The notes: generated by a model from the letters alone, not told the origin. DNA of 63,104 nucleotides from CAZJHX01 sp964545715 (GCA_964545715.1 CAZJHX010000055.1:1-63104); one strand, 5' to 3'; counted from the stretch's first letter, positions 16,717-28,666 are shown. Program-made: numbers and translations.

Positions 16717-17827
16717 AGGCGCCTCCGCGCTGCGGCAGGACGATAAACGAGGTGGGCGCAGGCGTGCTGACGGAGTTGCGCGTAAACACGAAGTAGCTCG
16801 CCACACCGAGCGCGGCGCCGACGCCCAGGAACACGGCGCCAAAGACGTCCTTGTTGGTCACCAGCTCCACGTCGTTATTGGGGTCCGCGTCCGTGTTGAG
16901 GTCGTCCGCAGTGCCGACATCCAGTGCGTACGACACCAGCAGACCCGCGCCCACGCCGGCCGCCACGATACCCGACCCGGCCGTCACCCAGCCCCACGGG
17001 TCGCGAATGGGGTCGCCGCCCCCGATGATGGCAAACTCACACACCACGGTGACCGTCGCCGCCTCATCCACCACAAACTCTTTGTAGAAGCTCGGGCGCC
17101 CCGGCACGGTGCACACCAGGCTGTGCTTGCCCACAACCAGCTGCCGCACGCCCAGCTGAGCGCGCGACCGCTCGGTCTCTTTCAAGACCAACGTCTCGGA
17201 GTCCAGGGCCACCTGGGTATCGTCAAACGACGACCGATCCGTCGTGATGACCACGCCACCCGTGCGCGGCACGGCGTCCAGCCTGGCGATCGTCGGACGG
17301 CCGGCGGTAACGCGCACCTCCATGGTCTTCTTCAGAAAGCGCGGGTCCGCGATCGTAGCCTGGTGCTTTCCGGGGATCAGATCGATATCAAACGGCGTCG
17401 GTCGCGGCTTTTCAGCGTCCACCGCTACCAGCACGCCCGGCCGGGTGGCCACCACTGTCACCGTCACCGGCTTGGTCAGCAGCGCCTCCAACGCCGCGAT
17501 GCGCTCCTCGATTTTGCGCCGCTCGTTGCGTTTGGCCCCCTTCAGCGCCGCCAGGTACCGCCGATAGTCCTCGATGGCCTCTTCGTACTCCGACAGCCGC
17601 TCACGCACCTCGCCGCGCTTTTTCATGATGAGCGGGTGCCGATAGGCCGCCCAGGCCGCGGTGAACTTCTCCAGCGCCTGGCGCAGCTCACCCTGCCCCA
17701 TCAGCGCCTTGCCCTCGTTGTACAGGGCGTTGGCGCGCTTCTCTGGAGAGTCCCGCGCCGCCAGGTCGGAGCACGGCAGCATCAGCAGCATCGCCAGCGC
17801 ACACAGTAGGGTTCGCGTCGGACGCAC
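16691..17827 (-). CDS. TPR/PEGA-like membrane protein, kinase operon
   Basis: The 378-residue protein has a Sec signal (about 1-24), then helical TPR-like repeats rich in charged residues (about 28-105). Beta-rich PEGA-like segments follow (TVTVVATRPGVLVAVDAEK, then IPGKHQATIADP), and two C-terminal membrane helices (about 285-305 and 330-352). In Myxococcota such proteins commonly follow Ser/Thr kinases and are thought to act as envelope adaptors. Its start lies directly after the kinase stop. Confidence 0.8.
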   Translation of the reverse strand: MRPTRTLLCALAMLLMLPCSDLAARDSPEKRANALYNEGKALMGQGELRQALEKFTAAWAAYRHPLIMKKRGEVRERLSEYEEAIEDYRRYLAALKGAKRNERRKIEERIAALEALLTKPVTVTVVATRPGVLVAVDAEKPRPTPFDIDLIPGKHQATIADPRFLKKTMEVRVTAGRPTIARLDAVPRTGGVVITTDRSSFDDTQVALDSETLVLKETERSRAQLGVRQLVVGKHSLVCTVPGRPSFYKEFVVDEAATVTVVCEFAIIGGGDPIRDPWGWVTAGSGIVAAGVGAGLLVSYALDVGTADDLNTDADPNNDVELVTNKDVFGAVFLGVGAALGVASYFVFTRNSVSTPAPTSFIVLPQRGGAFVGTMLRF

Positions 17828-19876
<2,049 letters not shown>

Positions 19877-19951
19877 CTGAGTACTCTAGGGTAGTTGCCT
19901 CGCGCGCGTAAAGTAAACGTCGGCGGGCGCTCCCACCGTTCAATGCACCCT

Positions 19952-22117
19952 CTAAAAGTCGTCGTCCCACTGGAAACTGCGGAAGAGCTTTCCGGCGTGC
20001 TTGCACTCCTGCTCCGCCGCAAACTGAATCACATTCATGTCCACGACCTTGTTGCCGACCGCCGCCTTGTAGGCCGCCCGCAGCACCGCGTTCTTGATGT
20101 GACCACCACTGATCTCAAAGCTCTTCCCGAGCATGTCCCAGTCCAAGTCATCGGATATAGGGCACTCTTTGGGGAAGAGCAACTGCCATATCGCCGCTCG
20201 CGACTCGGCCTCCGGGAACGGGAACGTCACTTTGAACTGAATACGACGCTGGAAGGCCTTGTCGATCGACTTGTCGAGGTTGGTGGTGAGAATAATCACC
20301 CCTTCGAAGCGCTCGATCTCCTGCAGCAGCAGGTTCGTCTCCATGTTGGAGAACTTGTCGACCGAGCTCTCGACCTTCACGCGGCTCGAGAACAGCGAGT
20401 CCGCCTCGTCGAACAGCAACATGGCGTGGTTGGCTTTGGCCGTCTGAAAGATCTCGGCGATGTTCTTCTCGGTCTCGCCGATGTACTTGCTCATCACCTG
20501 CGGAATCGAGATCTGGTAAAGCTGCAGCTCCAGCTGGTTCGCCATGATCTCCGCACACAGCGTCTTACCCGTACCCGGCTCCCCGCAGAACATCGTGACC
20601 AGGCCCTTGCCTGTTGTGAGCTTCTTGCCGAAGCCCCATTTGCTCATGACAAACGGCCGGCTGCGCGCCGCATCGATGATGGACTGAATCTCCTTCTTGG
20701 CGTCCGCGGGCAGGATCAGGTCGTCCAGCGTCAGCTTCACTTTCGATTTGCGCGCGTACTGGCTGAGACTCGCGCGCATCTGTGTGTGTGCCGCCCGCTT
20801 CAGGTGATCGGGCGTCACCGCCTTCTTCTTGGTCTTGGAATCCGCCAGCGCCATGTTGGCCGCGACCAGGCACGCATTGCGGATCTGGTTGCCCGTCAGC
20901 TCGTACTGGGTCGCCAAGAACTCGATGCTCACCTCTTTGTTGGGCTTGGGCGACTGCGGCATGTGCATCTCCCACAGACGCTCCCGCTCCGGAAGCTCAG
21001 GCGGCTCGAACTCAAACTGATAGATGACGTACCGCGCCACCGACGAGTCGACCTTTTTGGCCAGCGCCGTCGTCAGGATCGCCAGCCCCTCCCATCGCTC
21101 GAACTCGCCGAAGACCTGCGCCAGCTTGGTGCTGGCCTCGCCCAGAATCGCCTCGGGGCGGTCCAGCACCAGCACCGCGCCCGCGATCCGCGCCTGCCAG
21201 AAGACCGACTCCAGCGCGCTCTTGAAGCGATGCTCATCCGCCCCGAGCTTGCCGCAGTCCACCTCCAACAGCGGCACGCCCAGATGCGACGCCACCGTCT
21301 TTGCCGTATGCGTCTTTCCCGTCCCGGAGTCGCCACAGAACTGCAGCACGGCGCCCTTGTCCACGCCGCCCGCCTGGTTGGCCATCTTGCGCGCCTCGTC
21401 CACCAGGTCCCCGCGGAACTGGTCCGCGAGATGCAGCACCTCCTCCAATGTGTTGTCGGGTAGGATGCAGTGATCCAGCGGGATCTGCGGCCGCGTCATG
21501 CGCGCGTACGGCGTGATCGCCTGGTCGATAGCGTCGCTCGCCAGCACATAGTTGACCACGCGCCCCGGCACCTGCAGCTCGTACGCAAGCTGGTGCTCGG
21601 ATCCGGCCTCCTTCGGCACCGTCGGGGTCACCAGCCGGTTGCGGATCAGCCGCCCCTCCTCGCCAAACCACTGCATCGCCGCCAGCCGCTCGCGACGGGT
21701 GTCGAACAGCACCGACAGGCACAGATCCACATCCACGTAGTCCAGCAGGATGTTGTCCTTGTACCGCGCGACCCGCTTTCTGAACGACGCGTCCAGCATC
21801 GGCGCCAGCGCCAGCATCAGCACCTGCTCTTCCACCGCGTCCAACGCAAACGATCGGATCAGCCGATCAAACGGCAGCAGCGCCCCGGTCTGCTCAGCCT
21901 CCGCACGCAGCTGATCCATCCGCCGATCCACCGCCACCATCTGCTGGCGCAGCGGCTCCATCACCTGCGAAAAATCGCCGTCCGGAGCGACCTGCTGCGG
22001 CACCCCGTACCGCTGGAAGGTCCGCAGCTCCATCAGCAGCTCCATCCGCGCCACCAGCAGATCCACGAACTCCAGGTTCGGTTGAATCTCCGGTCCGCCG
22101 TTTGGGTGCGTGGACAT
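19952..22117 (-). CDS. Tandem AAA+ ATPase with helical N-domain
   Basis: The 721-residue protein has a roughly 210-residue helical N-domain and two AAA+ modules. AAA1 has an intact Walker A (GDSGTGKTHT, 262-271) but a Walker B reading VLVLDRPE, with Arg in place of the catalytic Glu, suggesting ATP binding without normal hydrolysis. AAA2 has Walker A GEPGTGKTLC and Walker B LLFDEADSLF (567-576), with sensor LTTNLD. This layout resembles ATPases linked to extracellular contractile injection systems (Afp15 type) and other unfoldases. No injection-system structural genes are in the window. An AGGAG ribosome site lies 8 bases before the ATG. Confidence 0.85.
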   Translation of the reverse strand: MSTHPNGGPEIQPNLEFVDLLVARMELLMELRTFQRYGVPQQVAPDGDFSQVMEPLRQQMVAVDRRMDQLRAEAEQTGALLPFDRLIRSFALDAVEEQVLMLALAPMLDASFRKRVARYKDNILLDYVDVDLCLSVLFDTRRERLAAMQWFGEEGRLIRNRLVTPTVPKEAGSEHQLAYELQVPGRVVNYVLASDAIDQAITPYARMTRPQIPLDHCILPDNTLEEVLHLADQFRGDLVDEARKMANQAGGVDKGAVLQFCGDSGTGKTHTAKTVASHLGVPLLEVDCGKLGADEHRFKSALESVFWQARIAGAVLVLDRPEAILGEASTKLAQVFGEFERWEGLAILTTALAKKVDSSVARYVIYQFEFEPPELPERERLWEMHMPQSPKPNKEVSIEFLATQYELTGNQIRNACLVAANMALADSKTKKKAVTPDHLKRAAHTQMRASLSQYARKSKVKLTLDDLILPADAKKEIQSIIDAARSRPFVMSKWGFGKKLTTGKGLVTMFCGEPGTGKTLCAEIMANQLELQLYQISIPQVMSKYIGETEKNIAEIFQTAKANHAMLLFDEADSLFSSRVKVESSVDKFSNMETNLLLQEIERFEGVIILTTNLDKSIDKAFQRRIQFKVTFPFPEAESRAAIWQLLFPKECPISDDLDWDMLGKSFEISGGHIKNAVLRAAYKAAVGNKVVDMNVIQFAAEQECKHAGKLFRSFQWDDDF

Positions 22118-22182
22118 GTCGGTAACTCCTGCGTTTATTGACGACCGCTCAATATTATCCCCTAAGTGCCGTTATGGGTACC

Positions 22183-24198
22183 ATGAAGCTTGTCCTCCTA
22201 TGGCACCAACATCAGCCGCCTTACCGGGATCCGCTGACCGGAACCCACGTACTGCCCTGGGTCCGCCTGCACGCGATCAAGGACTATGTCGACATGGTCC
22301 AGACCATCATCGACGCCCCGGCTAATGTCCGCGCCACCATAAATCTCACTCCGACGCTGCTCAACCAACTGGAAGAGCTGGCGGAAAATCCCTACGCCGA
22401 CCGCATGTACGCGCTGTCTCGCAAGGATCCGGACGCGCTCACCTTCAATGAGCAGTCCATGTTGATCAGCGAGAGCTTCAGCGTGCATCCGGACACGATG
22501 CTCAACCCCTATCGCCGGTACGTGGCGCTGCGCGAAAAAGATCGCCGCTGGAAGCCGTTCAGCCGCCAGGACATCCTGGATCTGATCGTGTGGTTTCACC
22601 TGGCGTGGAGCGGCGAGACGCTGCGCAAGGATCCGTTCGTTGCGGGGCTCTTCCGCAAAGAGCGCGGCTTCTCGATCGAGGAGCGGGATCAGCTGCTGGA
22701 TCTGCAGCACAAGATCCTGTGCGACGTCATCCCGATTCACAAGCGGGCGCTGGATCTGGGCCGCATCGAAGTCAGCACCAGCCCCTACCACCACCCGATC
22801 CTCCCGCTGCTGTGCGCGACAGAGGCCGCGATCCAGGCCGAGCCGGATTGCCCGCTGCCCGCCGTGCGCTTCCGCTACCCCCAGGACGCCGAGCGACACC
22901 TGGAGCTGGCGGTCGACATGCACAAGCGCCTGTTCGGTGGCCGTCCAGACGGCATGTGGCCCTCCGAGGGCGCCGTCAGCGAGGCCGCCGTCAGCCGGAT
23001 GGCGCATCACGGGATCAAGTGGATCGCGACGGACGAGGCCATCCTGGGCCGCTCTCTGGGCCGCGGCGGCAAGCACGACCGCGTGTGGGCCTGGAACGAC
23101 CTGGCGATCTTCTTCCGCGATCACGAGCTGAGCGATCGGATCGGGTTCGTCTACTCCCGCTGGGCACCCGAGGTCGCGGCTGCCGATTTCGTCGAGCAGC
23201 TGCGCAGCCGGGCCCGCTTCTCCGAAGCACAGGATCCGGTGATCACGGTCGCCCTGGACGGCGAGAACGCCTGGGAGCACTTTCCCGGCGGCGGCTTCGA
23301 CTTCCTGGCCGCGATGTACGAGGCCCTGGCGGATGCGGACGACATCGAGATGGTCACGCCGTCCCAATGGCTTGAGACGCACACGCCCGAGCGGCTGGAG
23401 CGCCTGGCGCCCGGCACCTGGATCGACGGCAGCTTCCGCACCTGGATCGGGGATCCGGTCAAGAACCGCGCCTGGGAGGTGCTGACCCACGCCCGCGACG
23501 CCATCGACCACGAGCCCCCCGGCCCCGCCGCCAACAAGGCGATGGAGGCCATGCTCTGCGCCGAGGCCAGCGACTGGTTCTGGTGGTTCGGCGAGGGCCA
23601 CTCGTGCTCACATGACCACGCGTTTGACGCGCTGTTCCGCCGTCACGTAGCGGCCGTCTACCGTGCGCTGGAGCTGCCCCCGCCGGCGATTCTGGCCGAG
23701 CCTCTGACGCCGCCGAGCGGGGATCCGACCCGGCTGTGGCCGGCGCGCATGGGGCGACCGGAGATCAACGGGGAGCGCAACCCCTATTATAAATGGGCCA
23801 GCGCGGGACACGCGGTGCTGCAGCAGGGGTCGATTCACCAGGCCGAGCCGCTGGTGACCGCCGCGATGGCGATCTACGACTCCGAGTCGATCAGCTTCCG
23901 CCTGGATACAGGGCGGCGCGCCGATCGGCTGCTGGGCGATCAATGCGATTTCGAGTTGACCGTCGAGCCCAACGACGTGCGCGTAAAGATCACGGGCGAA
24001 GGGACCGAAGGTCGATACTTAGAGGCCGCGTGCGCGCGCGTCGTCGAAGTGGCGATCGCCAACGACTATGTCGGTGATGTGCGCTTTTTCTGGCGTGTGT
24101 TGAAGAACGGTGAGGAGATCGAACGGTTCCCGCGTGCTGGGGAGCTGGTCATGAACGTCCGGGGGGGCTCCCTGGATCTTGAAAACTGGGTAGTCTGA
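22183..24198 (+). CDS. Glycoside hydrolase family 57 (alpha-amylase/branching type)
   Basis: The 671-residue cytoplasmic enzyme begins MKLVLLWHQHQPPY, the conserved first GH57 region. The probable nucleophile Glu262 is in GMWPSEGAVS and the acid/base Asp359 in ALDGENAWEHF. GH57 members are amylopullulanases, 4-alpha-glucanotransferases or glycogen branching enzymes. The C-terminal 150 residues look beta-rich. ATG 22183 is preferred over ATG 22174 and TTG 22138 because homology starts there. It is followed after 3 bases by the GalT-like gene, suggesting glycogen/maltodextrin metabolism. Confidence 0.88.
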   Translation: MKLVLLWHQHQPPYRDPLTGTHVLPWVRLHAIKDYVDMVQTIIDAPANVRATINLTPTLLNQLEELAENPYADRMYALSRKDPDALTFNEQSMLISESFSVHPDTMLNPYRRYVALREKDRRWKPFSRQDILDLIVWFHLAWSGETLRKDPFVAGLFRKERGFSIEERDQLLDLQHKILCDVIPIHKRALDLGRIEVSTSPYHHPILPLLCATEAAIQAEPDCPLPAVRFRYPQDAERHLELAVDMHKRLFGGRPDGMWPSEGAVSEAAVSRMAHHGIKWIATDEAILGRSLGRGGKHDRVWAWNDLAIFFRDHELSDRIGFVYSRWAPEVAAADFVEQLRSRARFSEAQDPVITVALDGENAWEHFPGGGFDFLAAMYEALADADDIEMVTPSQWLETHTPERLERLAPGTWIDGSFRTWIGDPVKNRAWEVLTHARDAIDHEPPGPAANKAMEAMLCAEASDWFWWFGEGHSCSHDHAFDALFRRHVAAVYRALELPPPAILAEPLTPPSGDPTRLWPARMGRPEINGERNPYYKWASAGHAVLQQGSIHQAEPLVTAAMAIYDSESISFRLDTGRRADRLLGDQCDFELTVEPNDVRVKITGEGTEGRYLEAACARVVEVAIANDYVGDVRFFWRVLKNGEEIERFPRAGELVMNVRGGSLDLENWVV

Positions 24199-24201
24199 AC
24201 A

Positions 24202-25215
24202 ATGAGTGAACTTCGCCACGATCCGGTACAGAAGCGCTGGGTCATCGTCTCTTCAGACCGCGGCCTGCGACCTGGTGACTTCGAGCCGCCTCCGGGTGAG
24301 CCGTCCCACGATGCAACATGCCCGTTCTGCACCGGCAACGAACCGCACACGCCCGGCGAGATCTGGCGGCACACGAACGGCTCCGACTGGAGCGTCCGTG
24401 TCGTCCCCAATCGCTTTCCCGCGCTGGCCGTAGAGGGCACGCTGGATCGCGCCGCTCACGGCCATTACGACACGATCCGCGGCGTCGGGGCCCACGAGGT
24501 CATCGTCGAGTCGCCGGACCACAACGCCACGCTGGAGAGCATGTTGCCGGAGGACGTCTTCGGAGTGATGCTGGCCTGGCGAGAGCGTCTGAAGGACCTC
24601 GTCCGGGACCGGCGGCTGCGCTACGTCTTGATCTTCAAGAACCACGGCGAGGCGGCGGGCGCGACCCGCAGGCACCCGGTCAGCCAGCTGATCGCGACGC
24701 CGATCACGCCGCGTACCGTCACTATCGAGCTGCAGAGCGCGCGTGAACACTTCCTGCTCAAGGAGCGCTGCCTCTTCTGCGACATCCTGCGTCAGGAGTT
24801 CGCCGAGCAGCACCGCATCGTGTACGTGGACGAGCACTTTGTGTCGCTGTGCCCCTACGCGTCGCGGTTCCCGTTTGAGACGCACGTGTTCCCGCGGGAG
24901 CATCGCCACGACTTCCGCCTCACAACCGACGATCGGCTGCGGGCGCTGGGACGTCATCTGCAGGTCGTGCTGCGCCGCATGGGCAAGGCGCTGGGCAACC
25001 CGGCGTACAACCTGATGCTGCACACGTCCCCCAACGCCGAGGCGACGGTCACACGTCCAAACTACTGGACCACCCTGGAGGCCGACTGGCACTGGCACAT
25101 CGAGATCCTGCCGCGTCTCAAGCGCGTCGCCGGGTTCGAGTGGGGCACAGGGTTCTACGTCAATCCGACCGCACCCGAGGACGCCGCCCGCTTCCTGCGC
25201 GAGGTCGACGCGTAG
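24202..25215 (+). CDS. GalT-like HIT-superfamily protein lacking the catalytic His
   Basis: The 337-residue protein matches galactose-1-phosphate uridylyltransferase along its length: a CPFC zinc site at 40-43, FKNHGEAAGAT, and HWHIEILPR with FEWGTGFYVNP at the C-terminus. The active-site motif HPH(S/G)Q, whose second His is the nucleophile that forms the UMP-His intermediate, reads HPVSQ here (residues 158-162). As read, the classical ping-pong reaction should be blocked. It may be catalytically altered, act as a different phosphorylase, or be a binding protein. It lies 3 bases after GH57 and in the same direction as a GHMP kinase. Confidence 0.85.
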   Translation: MSELRHDPVQKRWVIVSSDRGLRPGDFEPPPGEPSHDATCPFCTGNEPHTPGEIWRHTNGSDWSVRVVPNRFPALAVEGTLDRAAHGHYDTIRGVGAHEVIVESPDHNATLESMLPEDVFGVMLAWRERLKDLVRDRRLRYVLIFKNHGEAAGATRRHPVSQLIATPITPRTVTIELQSAREHFLLKERCLFCDILRQEFAEQHRIVYVDEHFVSLCPYASRFPFETHVFPREHRHDFRLTTDDRLRALGRHLQVVLRRMGKALGNPAYNLMLHTSPNAEATVTRPNYWTTLEADWHWHIEILPRLKRVAGFEWGTGFYVNPTAPEDAARFLREVDA

Positions 25216-25313
25216 CTCGTTGCCGGGCCCTCCGCCCGCCCCCGCCCGCCCGCGCCAGCCTGCCGGTCGCGGCCATTTTGACTTTCGGTTATGAGCGTGA
25301 TTGAAGTTCGCCC

Positions 25314-27773
25314 ATGACCACCACCCCCAAGCTAACCAAGCGCCGGTTTCGCGAGCTCAAGGCTACGGAGCTGTATCGTCCGGCGATGTTGTCCGGCCTC
25401 GAGTTCGAGACAACAAAGGAACTGGACACGCTGACGGGGGTGATCGAGCAAGATCGCGCCGTGAGAGCGCTGGAGCTCGGTCTGAAGATCGACAAGCGCA
25501 ACTACAACCTCTACGTCGCCGGCGAGAGCGGCACCGGCAAGACGACGTCGGTGAAGACCCTGCTGAAGCGGATCGCGCCCGATCGGCCGACGCCGGACGA
25601 CTGGATCTGCGTTCACAACTTCAAGGACCCGACCAGCCCGCGGTCGATCAGCATGCCGCCGGGCACCGCTGTCGGGTTCAAGCGCGCGCTGGCCGACATC
25701 ATCGCGGAGCTCCGGGAGTCCATCCCCAAGGTGTTCCACTCCAAGGAGCACCAGGAGAAGGTGCAGGGCATCCTGAACGACAGCCTGGACAAGGAGAACG
25801 ACTGCTTCGTCGAGCTGTCCAAGCAGGCCGGCGACGTCGGCTTCACGATCAAGTCGACCAAGACGGGCATCGTCACGATCCCGATGGTCGAGAACAAGAT
25901 CATCTCCAACAAGGACTACGCCCATCTCTCGGAGGATGAGCGGCGGCGCATCGAGGAGAACCGCAAGAAGCTGGACCCGCACATCTCCGAGTTTCTGCAG
26001 CGCACGCGCGACATCGAGGTCGAGACGCATCGCCAGATCCAGGAGATCCAGCAGAACCTGGGCGACCAGGCCGCCGGCGGCCACTTTGTAGAGTTGCAGG
26101 AGAAATACGCGGACACCGAGGGCGTGGTTCAGTACCTCGCCCAGCTCTTTCACGACATCATCGAGAACCTCAGCAAGTTCCTGCCGGACGAGAGTGATCC
26201 CAGTGAGGCGCGCGAGGCCCTGAAGCGGCCGCTGAAGGAGTACGAGGTCAACGTCCTGGTCGACAACTCGGAGACCGAGGGCGCGCCGGTCATCTTCGAG
26301 ACGCGACCGACCTTCTCCAACCTGTTCGGCAAGATCGAGCGGCGCCTGGAGAACGGCGTCTACTTCACCGATTTCACGCTGATCCGCAGCGGCAGCCTGC
26401 TGAAGGCCAGCGGCGGCTACCTGATCGTCAACGTGCTGGACCTCTTCTCGCAGCCGGGCGTGTGGGACCAGCTGAAGAGCTGCCTGCGCAACAAAGAGGT
26501 GGCGATCGAAGACCCGGGCTTCCTGTCGCCGTTCCTGCCGACGACCGGGCTCAAGCCCGAGGCGGTGCCGATCAAGCCGAAGATCCTGCTGTTGGGATCC
26601 TCCTGGGCTTACTACCTGCTGTACCGGGCGGACGAGGACTTCCGTAAGAACTTCCAAGTGTTGTGTGATTTCGATGACGAGATCAACCAGACCAAGCGGA
26701 CCGTTCGCGAGTACGCCCAGTTTGTCGCGACGTCGTGCCGCAACGACGGGCTGCTGCCGGTGGATCGCCAGGGCATCGCCAAAGTCGTGGAGTACGGCGC
26801 GCGCCTGGCCGGGTCCAAGAAGCGTCTGACGCTCAAGTTCAACGAGGTGGCCAACCTGGTCATCGAGGCCGACTACCACGCCCGAAAGAAGAGGGCGAAA
26901 GTGATTACCCGCCAGCACATCAAGCTGGCGTTGAAGGAGCGCGAGCACCGCAACTCGCTCATCGCGGACAAGCTGCACCGGGAGATCGTCGAGGGGCGCC
27001 AGATGATCTCGATCACAGGCGCCGACACCGGACAGATCAACGGTCTGGCGGTGTACTCGCTCGGCGAGCTGCGATTCGGCAAGCCGTCGCGCATCACGGT
27101 CAACACCTACGCGGGCAAGTCGGGCATCATCAACATCGAGCGCGAGTCCAAGCTCTCGGGCCGCCTGCACGACAAGGGCATCTACATCATCGACGGCTAC
27201 CTGGGTCACAAGTACGCCCAGGACGCGCCGCTGTCGCTGAACATCACGATCTGCTTTGAGCAGAACTACGGCGGTGTGGACGGCGACAGCGCCAGCTCCA
27301 CCGAGCTGTACGCGATTCTCAGCAGCCTGAGCGGCATCGGGATCAAGCAGGGCATCGCGGTCACCGGCTCCGTGAACCAGAAAGGCGAGATTCAGCCGAT
27401 CGGCGGCGTCAACGAGAAGATCGAGGGCTTCTTCGACCTGTGCGCCACCAAGAAGCTGGACGGCAGCCAGGGCGTCATCATCCCGCATCAGAACGTGCCT
27501 AACCTGATGCTGAAGGTGGCTGTGCGCGACGCGGTGGACTCAGGCGACTTCCACATCTGGCCCGTCAAGAGCATCGACGAGGGCATCGAGATCCTCACGG
27601 GCGTCGAGGCCGGCAAGCCCCGCAAGGACGGCTCCTACACGAAAGGCACGATCCACGCCGGCGTGCTGACCCGGTTGGCGCATTACGCAAAAGCCTCCCG
27701 GCCCAAGAAGGCGGGCGACGAGAAGACCAAGAAGAAGAAGAAGTCGGCCTCTAAGTCCAAGTCCAAATCGTGA
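25314..27773 (+). CDS. Lon-related ATP-dependent protease (LonB/YcbZ-like)
   Basis: The 819-residue protein has an N-terminal AAA region with Walker A AGESGTGKT (70-77), interrupted by a long charged coiled-coil insert (about 190-280). The C-terminal Lon protease domain has the Ser-Lys dyad Ser659 (DGDSASS) and Lys702 (GGVNEKIEGFF). It lacks the N-terminal Lon substrate domain, as usual for the Lon-related AAA protease group. A Lys/Ser-rich tail of about 30 residues (KKKKKSASKSKSKS) may bind nucleic acid or polyphosphate. Its stop overlaps the GHMP kinase start by 4 bases. Confidence 0.9.
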   Translation: MTTTPKLTKRRFRELKATELYRPAMLSGLEFETTKELDTLTGVIEQDRAVRALELGLKIDKRNYNLYVAGESGTGKTTSVKTLLKRIAPDRPTPDDWICVHNFKDPTSPRSISMPPGTAVGFKRALADIIAELRESIPKVFHSKEHQEKVQGILNDSLDKENDCFVELSKQAGDVGFTIKSTKTGIVTIPMVENKIISNKDYAHLSEDERRRIEENRKKLDPHISEFLQRTRDIEVETHRQIQEIQQNLGDQAAGGHFVELQEKYADTEGVVQYLAQLFHDIIENLSKFLPDESDPSEAREALKRPLKEYEVNVLVDNSETEGAPVIFETRPTFSNLFGKIERRLENGVYFTDFTLIRSGSLLKASGGYLIVNVLDLFSQPGVWDQLKSCLRNKEVAIEDPGFLSPFLPTTGLKPEAVPIKPKILLLGSSWAYYLLYRADEDFRKNFQVLCDFDDEINQTKRTVREYAQFVATSCRNDGLLPVDRQGIAKVVEYGARLAGSKKRLTLKFNEVANLVIEADYHARKKRAKVITRQHIKLALKEREHRNSLIADKLHREIVEGRQMISITGADTGQINGLAVYSLGELRFGKPSRITVNTYAGKSGIINIERESKLSGRLHDKGIYIIDGYLGHKYAQDAPLSLNITICFEQNYGGVDGDSASSTELYAILSSLSGIGIKQGIAVTGSVNQKGEIQPIGGVNEKIEGFFDLCATKKLDGSQGVIIPHQNVPNLMLKVAVRDAVDSGDFHIWPVKSIDEGIEILTGVEAGKPRKDGSYTKGTIHAGVLTRLAHYAKASRPKKAGDEKTKKKKKSASKSKSKS

Positions 27774-28666
27774 TCACAGCCTCCAGTCCCGGCCGCATCT
27801 GTCTGCTGGGTGATCATTGTGATTGGTGGACAGGCGGCGTGCGCGCGTCCTTGACCATACCGTTCCCGCCGTCGCTGCGGATGACCTTCATCCCGGGCGG
27901 TGAGGAGGTGCGGGGCGTCTTTTCGCCGTACATCGAGGCGGTGGTCGCGGAGCGCCGCGCTCAGGGCCTGCCGGTCTCGGGCGGCGAGATCTCGATCGAC
28001 AGCGACCTGCCTCAGGCGCGGGGGTTCTCGTCGTCGGCGGCGCTGTGTGTGACCACCGCACGTGTGCTGGCCCAGGCGGCGGGGGAGTCCCCGACCCACG
28101 AGGAGATCGCCGAGCTGGCGTTTCGAGCTGAGCGGCATCGCGTCGGAGTGATGTGTGGGCGTCTGGACCCGCTCGCCTGCGCGTACGGCGAGCCGCTGTT
28201 GATGGCGTGGGCGGATGCGGATCCAGTCCGGGTGGTGGACGTCGGGGCGGAGCTGTTCGTGGTAGCCGGCGTCTTTCCGACGCCGCGTGACACAGCCGGA
28301 ATCCTGGCGACGCTGAACGCGGAGTCTCCGGCGGAGATCGGTCGTTGGGGCGCCCTGGCCTTCGCGGGAGCAAAGGTGCTGGAGGCGGGTGAGCCGCAGC
28401 GGCTAGGCATGCTGATGAACGAGGCGCAGGCGGTGTACGAGACCCTGGCCGAGCGTCTGGAGGTGCTGCACGCCCCCGGGCTGGTCGGCGCGTGCAAGGC
28501 GATGCGGGATGCGGGAGCGCTGGGCGCAAAGTTCAGCGGTGCGGGCGGAGACGGGTCTGTGGTCGGGTTGGCGTCCAGCTCCCAGCACGCGGCGGAGTTG
28601 AGCTCGACGCTGACCGCGCTTGGCCTCAATTGTTGGGGCCTGCGGGTGACTACTTCTTCTTCTTAG
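27770..28666 (+). CDS. GHMP-family small-molecule kinase
   Basis: The 298-residue kinase has the three GHMP motifs: PGRICLLGDHCDWWTGG (substrate region, about 8-24), LPQARGFSSSAAL (ATP-binding loop, about 82-94) and GAKFSGAGGDGS (about 255-266). The family includes galactokinase, mevalonate kinase and heptose kinases. Proximity to the GalT-like and GH57 genes favours a sugar substrate, but motif 1 is not the galactokinase form. GTG at 27770 overlaps the Lon-like stop. The 3' end overlaps the convergent gene by 17 bases. Confidence 0.88.
   Translation: MITASSPGRICLLGDHCDWWTGGVRASLTIPFPPSLRMTFIPGGEEVRGVFSPYIEAVVAERRAQGLPVSGGEISIDSDLPQARGFSSSAALCVTTARVLAQAAGESPTHEEIAELAFRAERHRVGVMCGRLDPLACAYGEPLLMAWADADPVRVVDVGAELFVVAGVFPTPRDTAGILATLNAESPAEIGRWGALAFAGAKVLEAGEPQRLGMLMNEAQAVYETLAERLEVLHAPGLVGACKAMRDAGALGAKFSGAGGDGSVVGLASSSQHAAELSSTLTALGLNCWGLRVTTSSS

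Noticed and set aside
25332..27488. 718-codon minus-strand frame over the Lon-like gene
   Set aside because: Shadow of a gene with an intact Walker motif and Ser-Lys dyad; no recognisable protein features.
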